A stretch of 64,000 nucleotides of DNA from the NCBI RefSeq assembly GCF_958298935.1, contig NC_084941.1:16404001-16468000 (forward strand), in the 5' to 3' direction. Below the pieces are notes generated by a model, which searched no databases, was not told where the DNA came from, and saw only the letters and a program-made list of their open reading frames with translations. A program made the translations under genes and the position numbers. Numbering within the stretch: position 1 is the first letter of the stretch; each line of letters opens with the position of its first letter. Of this stretch, positions 45,636 to 56,899 are shown piece after piece. The stretch is from Phragmites australis (lineage: Eukaryota; Streptophyta; Magnoliopsida; Poales; Poaceae).

Positions 45636-46912
45636 ATGAATGCAGTAACACTACAAACATATCATCCTAATTGGCTACCAGTAGCAATACAAAAACCATA
45701 CAGAGAAAAAGAGATTCCAGCCATGCTATGTTGCTGCTCATACCAGTCTTTGACGACGCCACAATCACCATCTACTGTTGACCTGCCCATCTCTTCCTCA
45801 GTCCGTTGTCTTTCTCAAAATCACCAAGGTCTTCTTTTTTCCACACATAAAAGGAACAGAAAAAATAGTGTGTGTGAATCTGGAGAGAAGAAAAGGAGGA
45901 GGTCATGAAAGGAAGTTGCCACGCTCATCTAGACGGCGAAGGATGGTAGTGTCAGCAACGGATAGGGGCATCAGAGAACAGGGTGCCTTCCCCACCCGGC
46001 CACTCTCACCCTCGCAGGAGAAATCTAGGCTGACGCCCCTCACAGGCGAAATCTAGGCCAATTCCCCTGCTAGTGATGGCTGCCTCTACCCTCTGCTCCC
46101 CAAGGAGGAGGATGGCGATGTCCACCCAGTGGATAACCTCGTCAGAGACCACTTTGTGGTCGCCATCTGCCTAGGGGATGGAGCAAAAGAGATGAGTGGG
46201 ATTAGAAAATGTGCAGCAGAGGAATGGACGAGGTGATCGAGAAAGGAAGGGGTGGCGATGAACTCAACCTGTTGCATCCCTCTTGGGTGGCAAAAGCATG
46301 TTTTCCCCTTCGTGAGGGCCGTCGTTGACCTCTCCATCTGCCTTCCCCATCGCCATCGCTTCTTCTTCCCTTGTGTGCCCGCATTGCCCCCTCAGGCTCC
46401 CACATTGGCCTCGACTAGGATGTGGCCTCGACACAATCCTATGATGCTCGCCGCGGCCCTGGACCTTGCACTCACGCCCGTGCTGGCATCGCGAGGGAGC
46501 GGGGTGTGGAATGACCAAAGAGATGGGGGACGACGGGCGTTGTGCAAAAGGGAGAGCCGCCACACTGCTTTTGCTGCCTGTTAGTTTCATCATCGTAGCC
46601 CATGCACAGCCTCCATGTTCACCTCGCCGTGGGTGCTACGCCTCCGGAAGCAACGTTGGCAACCGGATCTGGATCCCGAAATTGTACCCCAGTTATGTTG
46701 ACGCCACATGCTATTTGTTCTCCAATGGTGTGTGGCGATGCCACATCCTCCGTCCTCTGTCCCCCGCGGCCCTGGCAACGTGACCTTGTTCTCCAACGAA
46801 GACGGAAGAGACATCCGCGGTGATGGAGACACAAGCAGCAAGATGGCGACACATACCGTGACTTCGTGCAGGGGGAAAGGGCGACCAAATTCACCTAGAT
46901 CTGGATGCTGGC
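45636..46912. other. GC-rich segment left of the solo LTR, unassigned
   Basis: Several overlapping ORFs of 60-110 codons occur on both strands in GC-rich sequence, with no recognised domain and no consistent frame. Together with 48647-49309 it formed one locus before the solo LTR inserted. It may belong to an unidentified transposon. Confidence 0.35.
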
Positions 46913-48646
46913 TGTAGCGAAAATTACCCTATTAGGTTATGATTGTGATTTTGGTGATTAATGACAATATAGTCAATAAGACTAACATATTTGTCAAGTA
47001 TATAATTTAGTAGATCTCATGGATGAAATACATAAAGAAGCCACGGTAGTCAGGACAAGGTTTGGTTAAATTGAAAAAGTCCTAGGAAGATTTGCTTCAC
47101 CGGATGGTCCAGTGCGGAGGGTTTGCACTCACCAGAGTATTATGTCCAGAGGCTGTTAGCCTCACCAGATAGTCCGATGCTAGGCCTAAACACAACAGAG
47201 TATTTCTGTCACTAGAGTTCAAGGAATTTACACTCACCAGAAGGTCCGGTGATAAATTAGTGAACACACCGGAGCATTTCTAATAGGGGATGTGGATAGC
47301 TTCACCAGATGATCCGGTAATCAATGAAGCAGTACACACCAGAGCATTTTCAAAAGAAGGCAGTTGAAGATCAACACACCGAAAGGACCGGTGATTGAAG
47401 ATGTACTCACTGAAGTATTGCACCAGAATATTTCTTGCAGAGAAAGATTCAAATGTTGAAGATTGAAGATCAACTCATTGGATGGTCTAGTGATATATGT
47501 GTGTACACTAGAGGATCACACTAGAGTATTTTGTGCAGAGAAGAATGAAGTGGCTCGGTTGGCTCAAGATAACTCACCAGATAGTCCGATGATGGTTTGA
47601 ATGTTACATCAGATAGTTCGGTGTTCACAGATGCTTTGAGTGGACTTCCAACGGCTAGTTTCTGAGGTTGTACTCACCGGATGATCCGGTGTTAGTACTA
47701 CTGTTATCATCGGATCATCTAGTGTTAACATCTTTTCTTTCTGAGCTATTGGGAAAACAACTAGTTGGTAGTTTTAAGACTATAAATACCCCTCCATTCA
47801 GTCACTTGAAGGTGTGGCATGCTGCTGGAGTCCAGAGAAACATAGAGACTTGAGAAGACATTCAAGCTACCAAAGTGTTTAAGTGATCATTTAAGGCAAT
47901 TAAGCATAATATTAGTGAGTGATTAGTGCTTATAGGCCTAGAGAGAGTGTTGCTAGGTGATTGCTGCCTAGAGAGTGGATCAAGGAGTGATCCTAACTTA
48001 TACCGGGTAATACACCGGTGCCTTGAGTCTTGGTGACTCGCCAGCACCTTGAGCCAGAGTTGCTCAAGTTTATTGACCCTCTGACTTGGTGTGGAGTGGT
48101 GGCAAGACACATGTATGAGGACGCAGAGATCTTTGTCTTGGTGGCTCAAGCTTTGAAGTGAAGATGGCGACAAGTGACTGGGAAAGAGGCTAGTGGTGAG
48201 ACCGTGCCTTTGCGGCTTGGTGGCTCATCTAGGTTGAGACCTTGTCTTTGTGACTTGATGACTCAAGTGTCATGATCGGAAGAGTCTAGGCGACTAGGTG
48301 CATATCCATGGTGGAGCACTAACGTGGACTAGGGGTTATATTTATACCATTGATACCATGAGATAAAAATCTCTTGAGCCAAATGTGTTTTCTCTACAGT
48401 CTTTACGGTTCTGCATTTACATTCTTGCAATATACCTTTGTGCATTTACTTTCCTATAGTAGTTTGCTAGGATTGGCTACATGTCGCAAATCTTTGGAGT
48501 GGTAGAATAGACACACTAGATAGATCTAGAGCACATTTAGATATAAATTGATATAGATTTATCTTGTGAAGTTTTTGGAGCGAATTTGGTTTAGTCTTAT
48601 AAGTGTTCTAATTCACCTCCCTCTTAGGATGTCACCTATCCTTTCA
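46913..48646 (+). mobile_element. copia (SIRE-type) solo LTR, 1734 bp
   Basis: It starts TGTAGCGAAAATTACCC and ends TTCACCTCCCTCTTAGGATG..ATCCTTTCA, the usual SIRE LTR end. The flanks CTGGC (46908-46912) and CTGGA (48647-48651) match at four of five bases and look like a target duplication. No primer site or coding region follows, so it is a solo LTR. The segment 47100-47720 carries repeated CACCGGATGATCCGGTG-like units, as in the LTR at 35627-37123. A local TATA-like CTATAAATACC is at about 47780. Confidence 0.8.
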
Positions 48647-49309
48647 CTGGAATCGATAACGGAGGCATGAAGGAAGGCTATACTTGGCATCGGTGAACTG
48701 GTCCGACGCAGCGACTCCATCGATTCCTTTGGAATGCACCTTCTCACTTGCGCACGGCAGTGCCACATGTTCAGCGCTCATCTATGTACCAGATCTGGCG
48801 GCTTTTGTGCTCTCCATCATTGCGAGGCCGATTAAGGGGCTCCATCTGCTGCCGACGCCATGACTGGTCTACCTCTAGATGCTACTTGGTGCGGCATCTA
48901 AGGTGGAGCCGAAGGCATGGAGGAAGAATGGCGGCGTACTGTCATGAAGCCGAGGACGAGGGAAGGGGAGTGGCATCTTGGTGGGCTAGAGTGAGGGCAG
49001 CGATGGCAATTCCATGTAGTATAATGGGTAGAGGAAGACGCAGGACATTGATCGATGCGGGTGAGGGAGGACGCAGGAGATCGATGTGTGAGAATCAGAG
49101 GAGGGCTACCAAAGTGCGGGACTCACGTGAGTGCGAGACTCAGATGGGGGTGGGATTTAGGTTGGATGTGAGATCGATGAGTGAGCTAGAGCCGAGACAG
49201 ATCTGCATAGGTGCGCAGGACTCGTTAACTGTGTGAAGGTCCCACCTGAGTGCGGGACTCGTTACGTACTTTTTAAGTAGGAGAGATTACTGGACTCATG
49301 CACAATAAT
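48647..49309 (+). other. GC-rich segment right of the solo LTR, unassigned
   Basis: A plus-strand frame (48748-49236) is open for 162 codons and is Arg-rich. It contains repeated words (GTGCGGGACTC, GAGTGCGAGACTC) near the end. No domain is recognised and there is no support that it is a gene. Confidence 0.3.
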
Positions 49310-49463
49310 GCATCATCCTTCTCAAGACACCATTAACCATGATCCTTCATCCTTTGGTGGGTATCTTATTGATAGCTGAGAATAACGCATCATCCTTCTC
49401 AAGACACCATTAACCATGATCCTTCATCCTTTGGTGGGTATCTTATTGATAGCTGAAATTCGC
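49310..49463 (+). repeat. 77-bp direct tandem duplication
   Basis: GCATCATCCTTCTCAAGACA and the following 55-57 bases occur twice, starting at 49310 and 49387, almost identical. The near identity points to a recent duplication. Confidence 0.85.
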
Positions 49464-49578
49464 CACCCATCAAGAAGGATGTGAGGAATCATCCAAATTA
49501 TATTCTAATTAATCATCAAGATGATCATTTATATAATCATGATCACAATAATTAACCAGAATCCAATCTCGGTGGTTC

Positions 49579-52213
49579 TGACATGTGTTTTATGCCTAAG
49601 ATCAGAACACACGCCTTTCCAACATGCTTCATCACATCAAGGCATAATAAAGAGCGAGTAAAATAAATATATTACAAGTTCTTAAGATAATATAGTTTTT
49701 GGCAATTTACAAAACTACATACGCTAGGAGGACAAGAGAACAACTTCATCTCCTAACCGGTTAGAATTAGTACGCATAGGAAAATAAAGTCTATAAACAA
49801 CAAAAGATATGTAGTGTCATTTACCTTGAAACACCACCCTAAAACAACACAACATGAGCAGCTCGCACGACTCTCTCCTGTCACCAACCTTAGCAGGTAT
49901 GAAGTAACCATATACTACTTTTTCCACACCTGCAAAACTCATCAACAGCAACATGGCTACGAAGGTACTGACAGAGATTAATCCATAATGGGTCCATATA
50001 ATAACCGGACTCCAAGGATTATGCGTTTGAGGATGCGTAGTAAGGAATTAGCCAAAAAGGTTAAATGAGTTTACATGCAAAAGCATTTTCCACTCATATG
50101 TGTGAGAATCTACTACTAACCACTTGTACATCTACATAAGATCATGACCATAAACATAATGATCACCTAATCATCCTTTTGTCCAACACAACCAACATTA
50201 GCCATTTCCCAACATACCAACTACAACCATATTCGAAACTCTACGACTTATGTGGATGGATATAAGCGTGCTTATGACTGAGAGCATAGCAATTCGAATT
50301 GATCTTACACCCGGAGGGATACTTCTTTACCCACACGACATGAGACCATTCGGCTTGTGCAACCTGTCAGCTACACAAGGGGGTAGCCATGACAACCTTT
50401 CCTAATTAAGCCCCGACCATTAGGATCATCCGCCTCTCAGTGCAGAGGCCACTTAGGTCTACTCCCAAAGTATCCTCAAGAGGTATTCAGCTTATCTTTA
50501 CCATAGTCGGATATGTGGAAAGTACGAACAAGTGCTTAAGCCAACGACACCAACAATTGGTGCTTAAATGATGCAAGCGGTCTGTGGCATCTGGGTTCCT
50601 CTCCCGATCTACCCCTAGCACCACCCACATCTCATCTCATTCTCACAAACTTCTCACAAACATTATCATTGTGAAAATAATTAAGTCTTATAGCTCATGA
50701 ACGATAGAACTTCTACCACTCGAGTTCTACCGAAGTCCTATGCATGACTAAGCATCTCAGATTAACTTTTAAGTTGGACAACAACATTGGTATACCTAGG
50801 TCACAAGGATAGAATTCATCAATAATTCAATGTAGAAAATAATGCATCAACATAGGTTCTACCCACATAATCCGACATTGACCAAGTCACAAGCAGAACA
50901 TACATAAAGCGATAATTTATCAAATTAGACTTCACACGATCTAAACTATAAGGTGAAATATATTTAGATGCTTGCCTTGTTGCTCTGGTGCTTCTTTCTC
51001 GTACAAATCCGGTTCAGCATCGGCCTCGACTGCTTGAATCGTCAATGCATCACTCTCTAGACACAATAAGAATGCATGGAATAAACAAACAAATGACCAC
51101 AATGTTTGCCTATGATGCATGGCCGTGAATGACGAGAAAGGCATCATGTTTTCGAAAGTATTTGCAAAAGAACACTAAATGATTGGGCAAGAAAAGGTTT
51201 AAACCTCATATAAGACAACCTAAGTGCACATAGTACTGAGTAATTGGCGATGAGACCATGGGAGGTGGCGGTCAGACTAGACCCATGGTGGTTAAACCGC
51301 GGCTGGTGGTCAAATCGACCTTATTGACGATCTGACTCCTGACTATGGAGTATGACTTAGGGTTTGAGCCACCAAGCCTCAACTGGCAGTCAGACCGGCC
51401 TTATCAACGGTCAAGTCATTGGGCCTTGTCGACGCCAACTTGGTGAGGTCATTCGTGATGCCTTCGATCAAGAAGGGTACCAAAACACTCTACGAGACTA
51501 GGGGATTATTTCTTGGGTTGTTTGGACGATATGCACATAGCTAGGGTAGAGCTCGGGTCTAAATGAAATGGAGACCGATTAGAGCTCGGAAACAACAGGA
51601 AAAAGGTAGGGGAAGACTCACATTGGCATGGGGAAGCTTTCTATTAGATTAGCCAACTCCAGGAAAGCTCCGATCAAAAGATTGGGCTCCGGGTGGTTAT
51701 TGTCCTCGAAGTGGAAGATCTCACATGGAAACATCTCTAGCAAGGAAGATGATGGGGAAGAGCTCAGGGAACTCGGGGAAGTCCTTTCCATCAATCTCCG
51801 ACCAATAAGGTCATCGAGGTGATTCTCTCCTTCTCTCCATTAGTTTGTGGATGAAGAGGAGTGAAAAGAATGAGAGAGACGAATGAACATTGGCCGGTGG
51901 CTTTAAGTGAAAAGCCTATGTGCTCTGACGGTCAGAACATGGGGATTCCTAGTCAGATCGTGGGAAATGTTTTTTCCACATCTGTTCCATTTCTTTTTCT
52001 TCTCCTTCTCGAAAGACTTTGGGGTCTTCCTAATTATCTCTAAATGATTTCCACTCATAAATATAAATACATGTATGGTGGAAACACGTGGCGATCCATA
52101 GCAAATAATTTTGAAACATGTTTTTTATACTCAAATTGACACGAATGACATGAATATGATGTCATGATGATTATGCATGCTTAATGACTAGATTAGGGTT
52201 TTGAGGTGTGACA
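49579..52213 (-). repeat. 3' LTR of the chromovirus, ~2635 bp
   Basis: On the minus strand it starts TGTCACACCTCAAAACCC right after the polypurine tract, and I place its end at ..AAAACACATGTCA. The right edge is firm; the left edge is the best TG..CA candidate and could be off. No matching 5' LTR is present. Confidence 0.6.
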
Positions 52214-52230
52214 ACCCTCCCTCCTTTAAA
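52214..52230 (-). other. polypurine tract of the chromovirus
   Basis: The minus strand reads TTTAAAGGAGGGAGGGT immediately before the LTR start TGTCACACC. Confidence 0.7.
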
Positions 52231-52689
52231 GAGAATATTGTCCCAAGATTGGGCTGCTTCAGAGAGAAGGTGATGGTGATGCATTGTCACAAACAAGGAT
52301 GGATACAAAGTGGGAAAATTATTTCGCACATGGAAGAATGTTCATCGGACCTCTATGCTCTGGCAGTTAGACTGTGGCTAAGCCTGGTCAGACCATGACA
52401 CTATGGCGTTTGGACCGCAATCGTGGCGGTTAGATCGCCAGTCGAACAAAGAGTTTTTGGCTCTGAAGGATTCTCACAGTCAAACCGTGAGTCAGGACGG
52501 TCAGACTGTTTGGGGACAGAGACCAAAATTGGTACTGGGCACTTCTAGCAGCCAGACCGACAGGGCGTAGTTGGACCGCCAGGAGGGTCTTTTCCTGGTT
52601 ATAGAGGTTTCTAAGCGTGTTCCTTAGGGAAGAAAATTCCAACTAGTAAAATGGTGAACTATAAACATGTTAGATGCCCGACAATTGCA

Positions 52690-53138
52690 AAATTGGAATG
52701 ATACTCACAAGTTTCAAATAGATTGGGGAATTCAGAGCGGTTTCGATCCCCATGCTCTCAAGTAGCTTCATCCTTCGTGTGGTTACTCCACTGCACTTTG
52801 ACGCATTTGATGGAGTGGCATCGAGTCTTGCGCTCTGCTTCATCCAAAATCCATGTTGGTCGCTCACAATAAGATAGATCAGGTTGTAAGTCTTGGTTTG
52901 CAACTTCAATGACCTCGGTTGGTACTCGAAGTTATTTCTTCAAATGCAAGACATGGAACACATTATGAATGGCATAGAGGGATAGTGTTAAATTCAACTG
53001 ATAGGCCACCTCTTCTCGCCAAGCAATGATTTGGAAAGGACCTAGATAGTGAGGTTCTATCTTTCCTTTGACCTGAAAACAGTGCGTCCCCTTGAGAAGA
53101 GACACCTTGAGGTAGACAAAATCTCCAACAGCAAACAC
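52690..53138 (-). pseudogene. integrase C-terminus and chromodomain (chromovirus)
   Basis: The minus strand encodes FAVGDFVYLKVSLLKGTHCF and GKIEPHYLGPFQII, the GPY/F module of chromovirus integrase, followed by VFHVLHLKK and a stop. Beyond the stop the chromodomain can still be read (VIEVANQDL, then VQWSNHTKDEAT and EFPNLFE), again with a stop inside. This type of chromodomain targets integration to marked chromatin in known chromoviruses. Confidence 0.75.
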
Positions 53139-53970
53139 TAGCTCTTGTTAACAACGATCTGCATAGCTCTTTTGTTGAGATTGAGAGAAGACATTTGCGA
53201 ACAGTCTTGACATGTTCTTCTACTTCTTTGACCAAATCCAGGCCCAAGAAAACTCTTTTGCCAGACTCAGACCAATTCAAAGGCGTTCGACATATTCTTC
53301 CATAGAGAGCTTCAAATGAAGATATTTGGATACTGGATTGATACCTTTTGTTATATGAAAACTCCGCAAATGGCAAGAAAATTTCCCACCTTTTTTCATA
53401 TGTGAGCGCACAAGCCCTTAACATATCTTCAAGGATTTGACTCTCTCAGTTTGGCCTTCAGTTTGTGGATGGAAGGTTGTACTATGGAATAGTTTGGTTC
53501 CCATAGCTTTGTGGAGGCTTCTCTAAAAGTGAGAGGTGAACTGAGTATCTCGATCAAAAATGATCTTCTTCGTAATTCCATGAAGACAAACAATTCATGA
53601 GAGATATAACTCAACGTAGTCCTTTGCACTATATCGAGTCTTCACAGGGATACAAATGTGCAGATTTTTTTTGAAATGATCCACTATGACCCAAATGGGG
53701 TCATAGCCTTGAGGGGTCTTGGGTAAACCAACGACAAAATTCATGCCAATTTCCTCCAATTTCCATGAAGGAACAGGCAATGGTTGCAGCATACCAGCCG
53801 GTTTGAGATGCTCAATCTTTACCCGTTGACAGACATCACATTCTGACACATATCGGGCAATTTCCCATTTCATGTGAGTCTACCAGAATCTTTGCTTGAG
53901 ATCTTGATACATCTTTATGCTTCTGGGATGGATGGATAACAATGATTCATGAGCTTCATCTAATAATTTC
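53000..53970 (-). pseudogene. integrase (chromovirus), broken
   Basis: The zinc-binding part is visible (HESLLSIHP, then VSECDVCQRVK). The catalytic core begins EEIGMNFVVGLPKT, where the usual catalytic Asp (M-D-F) is Asn. The core continues in shifted frames (53629-53429) and ends with LRACALTYEKRWEIFLPFAE, FSYNKRYQSS and FEALYGRICRTPLNW, the conserved Y..RC.(T/S)P region. At least two frameshifts are needed to read it through. Confidence 0.75.
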
Positions 53971-54220
53971 TTTCTCAGCTCAAGTACTTTAATCATCCAC
54001 GTTAAAGCATCTAGCTTGCCCCCTCCTTGATCCTATCATGAATTCTTCTCATGCCGGTGTCTTCCCTTTGCTTCCTTGACTTGTTCGAGGAGGGTGGATT
54101 TTATTTCCAGATTGAAAAGAAATCCCTCCAGAACCATCTTGAGCCCCAACCTTATGAAATCATCACAAAGCGTGGTAACTCCAGGCTGGAGCGAGAGACA
54201 ATTGCATTGAGCCTTTCGAC

Positions 54221-54685
54221 TTAGTGCATTGCGACAACATTCGCCTTGCCGGGATGATAATGAACTTCCAACTCGTAATCCTTGATTGGTTTAAGCCATC
54301 TTCTTTGCCTTTTATTCAGATCAGCTTGTGTGAAGATGTATTTGAGACTCTTATGATTAGTGTAGATATGGCAAAGATTGCCTAGTATATAGTGGCGCCA
54401 AAGTTTTAGAGTGTGCACAACTGCCACAACCTCCAAGCCATGAGTTGGATAATTCTCTTCATATCGCTTCAATTGGCTTGAAGCGTAGGAAACAACTTGT
54501 CCTTCTTGCATGAGGACACATCCAAAGCCTATGCAGGAAGCATCACAATAGATATCAAAACCCTTGTATATTTCAGGTTGAGCAAGAAAGGGAGCGGTCA
54601 TGAGTAAATTCTTCAAGGTTTGGAAAGCTGCCTCACATCCTCTTGACCAATCAAATTTATTTCCCTTCTTTAATAGTTCAGTCAT
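54221..54685 (-). pseudogene. RNase H (chromovirus)
   Basis: The frame is open over 154 codons: FQTLKNLLMTAPFLAQPE, YCDASCIGFGCVLMQ, VVSYASSQLKRYEENYPTH, HTLKLWRHYILG, YTNHKSLKYIF, RRWLKPIKDYELEVHYHPGK. The first Asp (YCDAS) and the Glu region are present. The third acidic residue (YTDHKSL in relatives) is Asn here, and a one-base deletion just after the HPGKANVVA motif removes the last Asp and brings in a stop. Confidence 0.85.
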
Positions 54686-54849
54686 GGGTTTGGAAATTTT
54701 GGAGAAGTTCTCAATGAACCGGTGGTAGTAACTCGTAAGTCTAAGAAAACTTCGAATATCGGTGACACTCTTGGGTTGAACCCAATTGAGGAAATCTCAT
54801 ACTTTGCTAGAGTCAATGACAACTCCATTTTCAGATAGGACATGACCTA

Positions 54850-55423
54850 GGAAAGCAACTTCTTTGAGTCAAAACTCACATTTGCTAAACTTGGTATAGA
54901 GACGGTGATCTCGAAGTCGTCCAAGAACAATTCAAAGATGCTTAGCATGTTCTTCTTCGGTCTTGGAATAGATGAGAATACCATCGATGAAGATTACAAC
55001 AAAGGAATCCAGCTCTTCCATGAAAACCTTGTTCATCTGGTGCAAGAAGTGGGCTGGTGTGTTGGTTAAACTAAATGACATAACAGTATAATCGTATAGC
55101 CCATAACAAGTAGAGAAATCCATCTTAGGAATGTCCTCCAATTGGATCTTGATTTGATGGTAGCCTAACCTCAAGTCGATCTTGGAGAAGAAACAGGCAC
55201 CAATCAGTTGGTCAAACAATATGTCGGTTCGAGGAAGAGAATACTTGTTCTTAACTATGACAACATTGAGTTGATGATAGTCAACGCACATCCGTAGAGT
55301 GCCATTCTTCTTCTTGATAAAGAGAACTGGGAATCCCCAGGGTGAGGAGCTCAGGCTGATAAATCCTTTATCCGGCAATTCCTTCAACTGCTTCTTCAAT
55401 TCTACTAACTCATTGAGAGGCAT
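54850..55423 (-). pseudogene. reverse transcriptase (chromovirus)
   Basis: An open frame of 163 codons begins [20 protein letters not shown] and contains [62 protein letters not shown] and [18 protein letters not shown]. These are RT motifs in the right order. The catalytic box reads [10 protein letters not shown], so the second of the paired Asp residues has become Gly. The protein is therefore not expected to be active even though the frame is open. Confidence 0.88.
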
Positions 55424-55515
55424 CCGATAAGGTCATTTAGATATCAGAGATGTTCCAGGCATGAGCTCAATGATGAATTCAATATCCTGGTCGGGTGACA
55501 TTCTCAACAATTCTT

Positions 55516-55930
55516 CTAGAAAAAAACATTCGGATACTCGCATACCACAGGAATATCTAGGAGATCCATTGTTGCGGTGCCTCTTAGTGCATAAAGACAA
55601 GGACCACCTTCCTTAAGCTTTAGATGGACTTGTATGCCAGATATATCATCAAGTGTGATGGTCCTTTGAGCACAATCAATGATGGCCTTATTTTTAGTGA
55701 ACAAATTCATTCCCAAAATGACATCTATCCCCTTAGCATGGATTACCAGCAGGTTTGCTAGAAAGGATAACTCATTGATAGTAATCAATGCCTTGGATAT
55801 AAATTGATCGGTAAGGATGTTGGCTCTGGGTGCTTCTGTGAGATAGGGTGCAGGGGTAGTGCTAACCTTTAGCTTGTGATTCCGAGTATAACTCCTCATT
55901 ATGAAGGAATGAGAAGCTCTAGAATAAAAA
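55516..55930 (-). pseudogene. aspartic protease (chromovirus), broken at the active site
   Basis: The minus strand has LLVIHAKGIDVILGMNLF, IDCAQRTITL and CLYALRGTA, the usual second half of gypsy protease (DVILGMD.L). Just upstream, where the D-(S/T)-G-A active site is expected (about 55900-55925), there is a one-base deletion at the Asp codon and an Arg in place of Gly. Confidence 0.75.
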
Positions 55931-56046
55931 GAACGATGGTGGGATGAGAATTTACAAGTGGCATACCCATTAATACATCGGCAACCTCATGAGCTTCTTC
56001 GACGGTGGTGTAGTTGACATGACCATGCTTGGGAACTTGCATAACC

Positions 56047-56552
56047 TTAGGGACTTAATGAGGGGGTTGCACAGGTAATGACATTCTTGAAGTAGTCACA
56101 ACAACTCATGGCTTCAGGAAATGACAATCCCGCGTGAAGTGTCTGATACGCCCACAGTTGAAGCATGGGCCTCCGAGGCCACCAATCACACTCCCTTGGG
56201 ATCTGGTAAGTCTTGAATTTTGTCCTTGTTATGAGGGGTGCGGATATCGCATCACCCACATTGGCTGTGGAATAGCCAAAATCGAAACATTAGGTGGAGG
56301 ACGATGATTCTCCATACACGGACATTGAGAGTTCCCACCTACATAAGGTATCAGGACTCTCTTGTGTTTCTTTTCCTCCTGGTGGATCTTCATCTTGTGT
56401 TTGACTATTAGGGAGGTGCTCACTAACTTGTTGAAGTCGGCAAACTCATGAGCCGATAGACGGTCTTGCATTTTGGAGGAGAGACCGTCCATAAAGTGAT
56501 CTTGCTTCTTCGCATCGGTATTGATCTCTTTCGGCACATGATGGGGGAACAC
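56047..56552 (-). pseudogene. gag with CCHC zinc knuckle (chromovirus), 5' truncated
   Basis: The first open part (56552-56229) reads FPHHVPKEINTDAKKQDHFM, DGLSSKMQDRLS and FNKLVSTSLIVKHKM, typical of the gag C-terminal half. Further on (about 56170-56120) a different frame gives CFNCGRIRHFTRDC, a perfect C-x2-C-x4-H-x4-C knuckle. A frameshift separates the two. Confidence 0.8.
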
Positions 56553-56581
56553 CTTAGCCTAGAGATATTTAGACGATGCAC

Positions 56582-56899
56582 TGTGGTATTACCATAGATA
56601 TCGTAGTATCAGAACCACCACGTGGTATGTAAAGAGGTAAAATACTCAAAATACCCCTCTATGTACAAGATTGTAACATAATATCTTAGGGGTAGGCTGG
56701 TAATTTCCCCTGCCTCTTCTCTCTATAAATAAGCCCTTAAAGAGCTAGAGAGGGAGAGCCAGATGTTTTCCCCATAACACTAGCTTCATTTCTCTCTCAT
56801 TTTATCCTCTCGACTCACTGTTCAGCTCCAAGCTTGAGCGTCCTCTTATGAGCAAGGCTCTCGCCGTACCTGTTTGGGGCACACTTTCTTGCTCCAACA
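56582..56899 (+). repeat. 5' LTR of T2 copy 2 (short or truncated)
   Basis: The end is clear: ..TTGCTCCAACA at 56899, then ACACACTGTCTGTGGGGAACG, as after the other T2 LTRs. TATA box CTATAAATAAG is at about 56733, and CTCCAAGCTTGAG near 56828 is shared with T2 copies 1 and 3. The start TGTGGTATTACC is a guess; at 318 bp it is much shorter than the other T2 LTRs, so the left part may be missing. Confidence 0.55.

Larger units (their letters stand above)
49579..56556 (-). mobile_element. Tekay-type chromovirus (Ty3/gypsy), 5' truncated
   Basis: On the minus strand the order is gag (56552-56047), protease (55930-55516), RT (55423-54850), RNase H (54685-54221), integrase (53970-53000), chromodomain tail (52935-52700), polypurine tract and 3' LTR (52213-49579). 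The gag-PR-RT-RH-IN-chromodomain order and the long LTR place it in the Tekay/Del chromoviruses. The 5' LTR and gag start are missing; T2 copy 2 begins at about 56582. Every enzyme carries lesions, so the element is dead. Confidence 0.85.

Noticed and set aside
48748..49236. 162-codon Arg-rich ORF as a host gene
   Set aside because: No domain, low-complexity composition and repeated words; it lies in an unassigned repeat-like segment.
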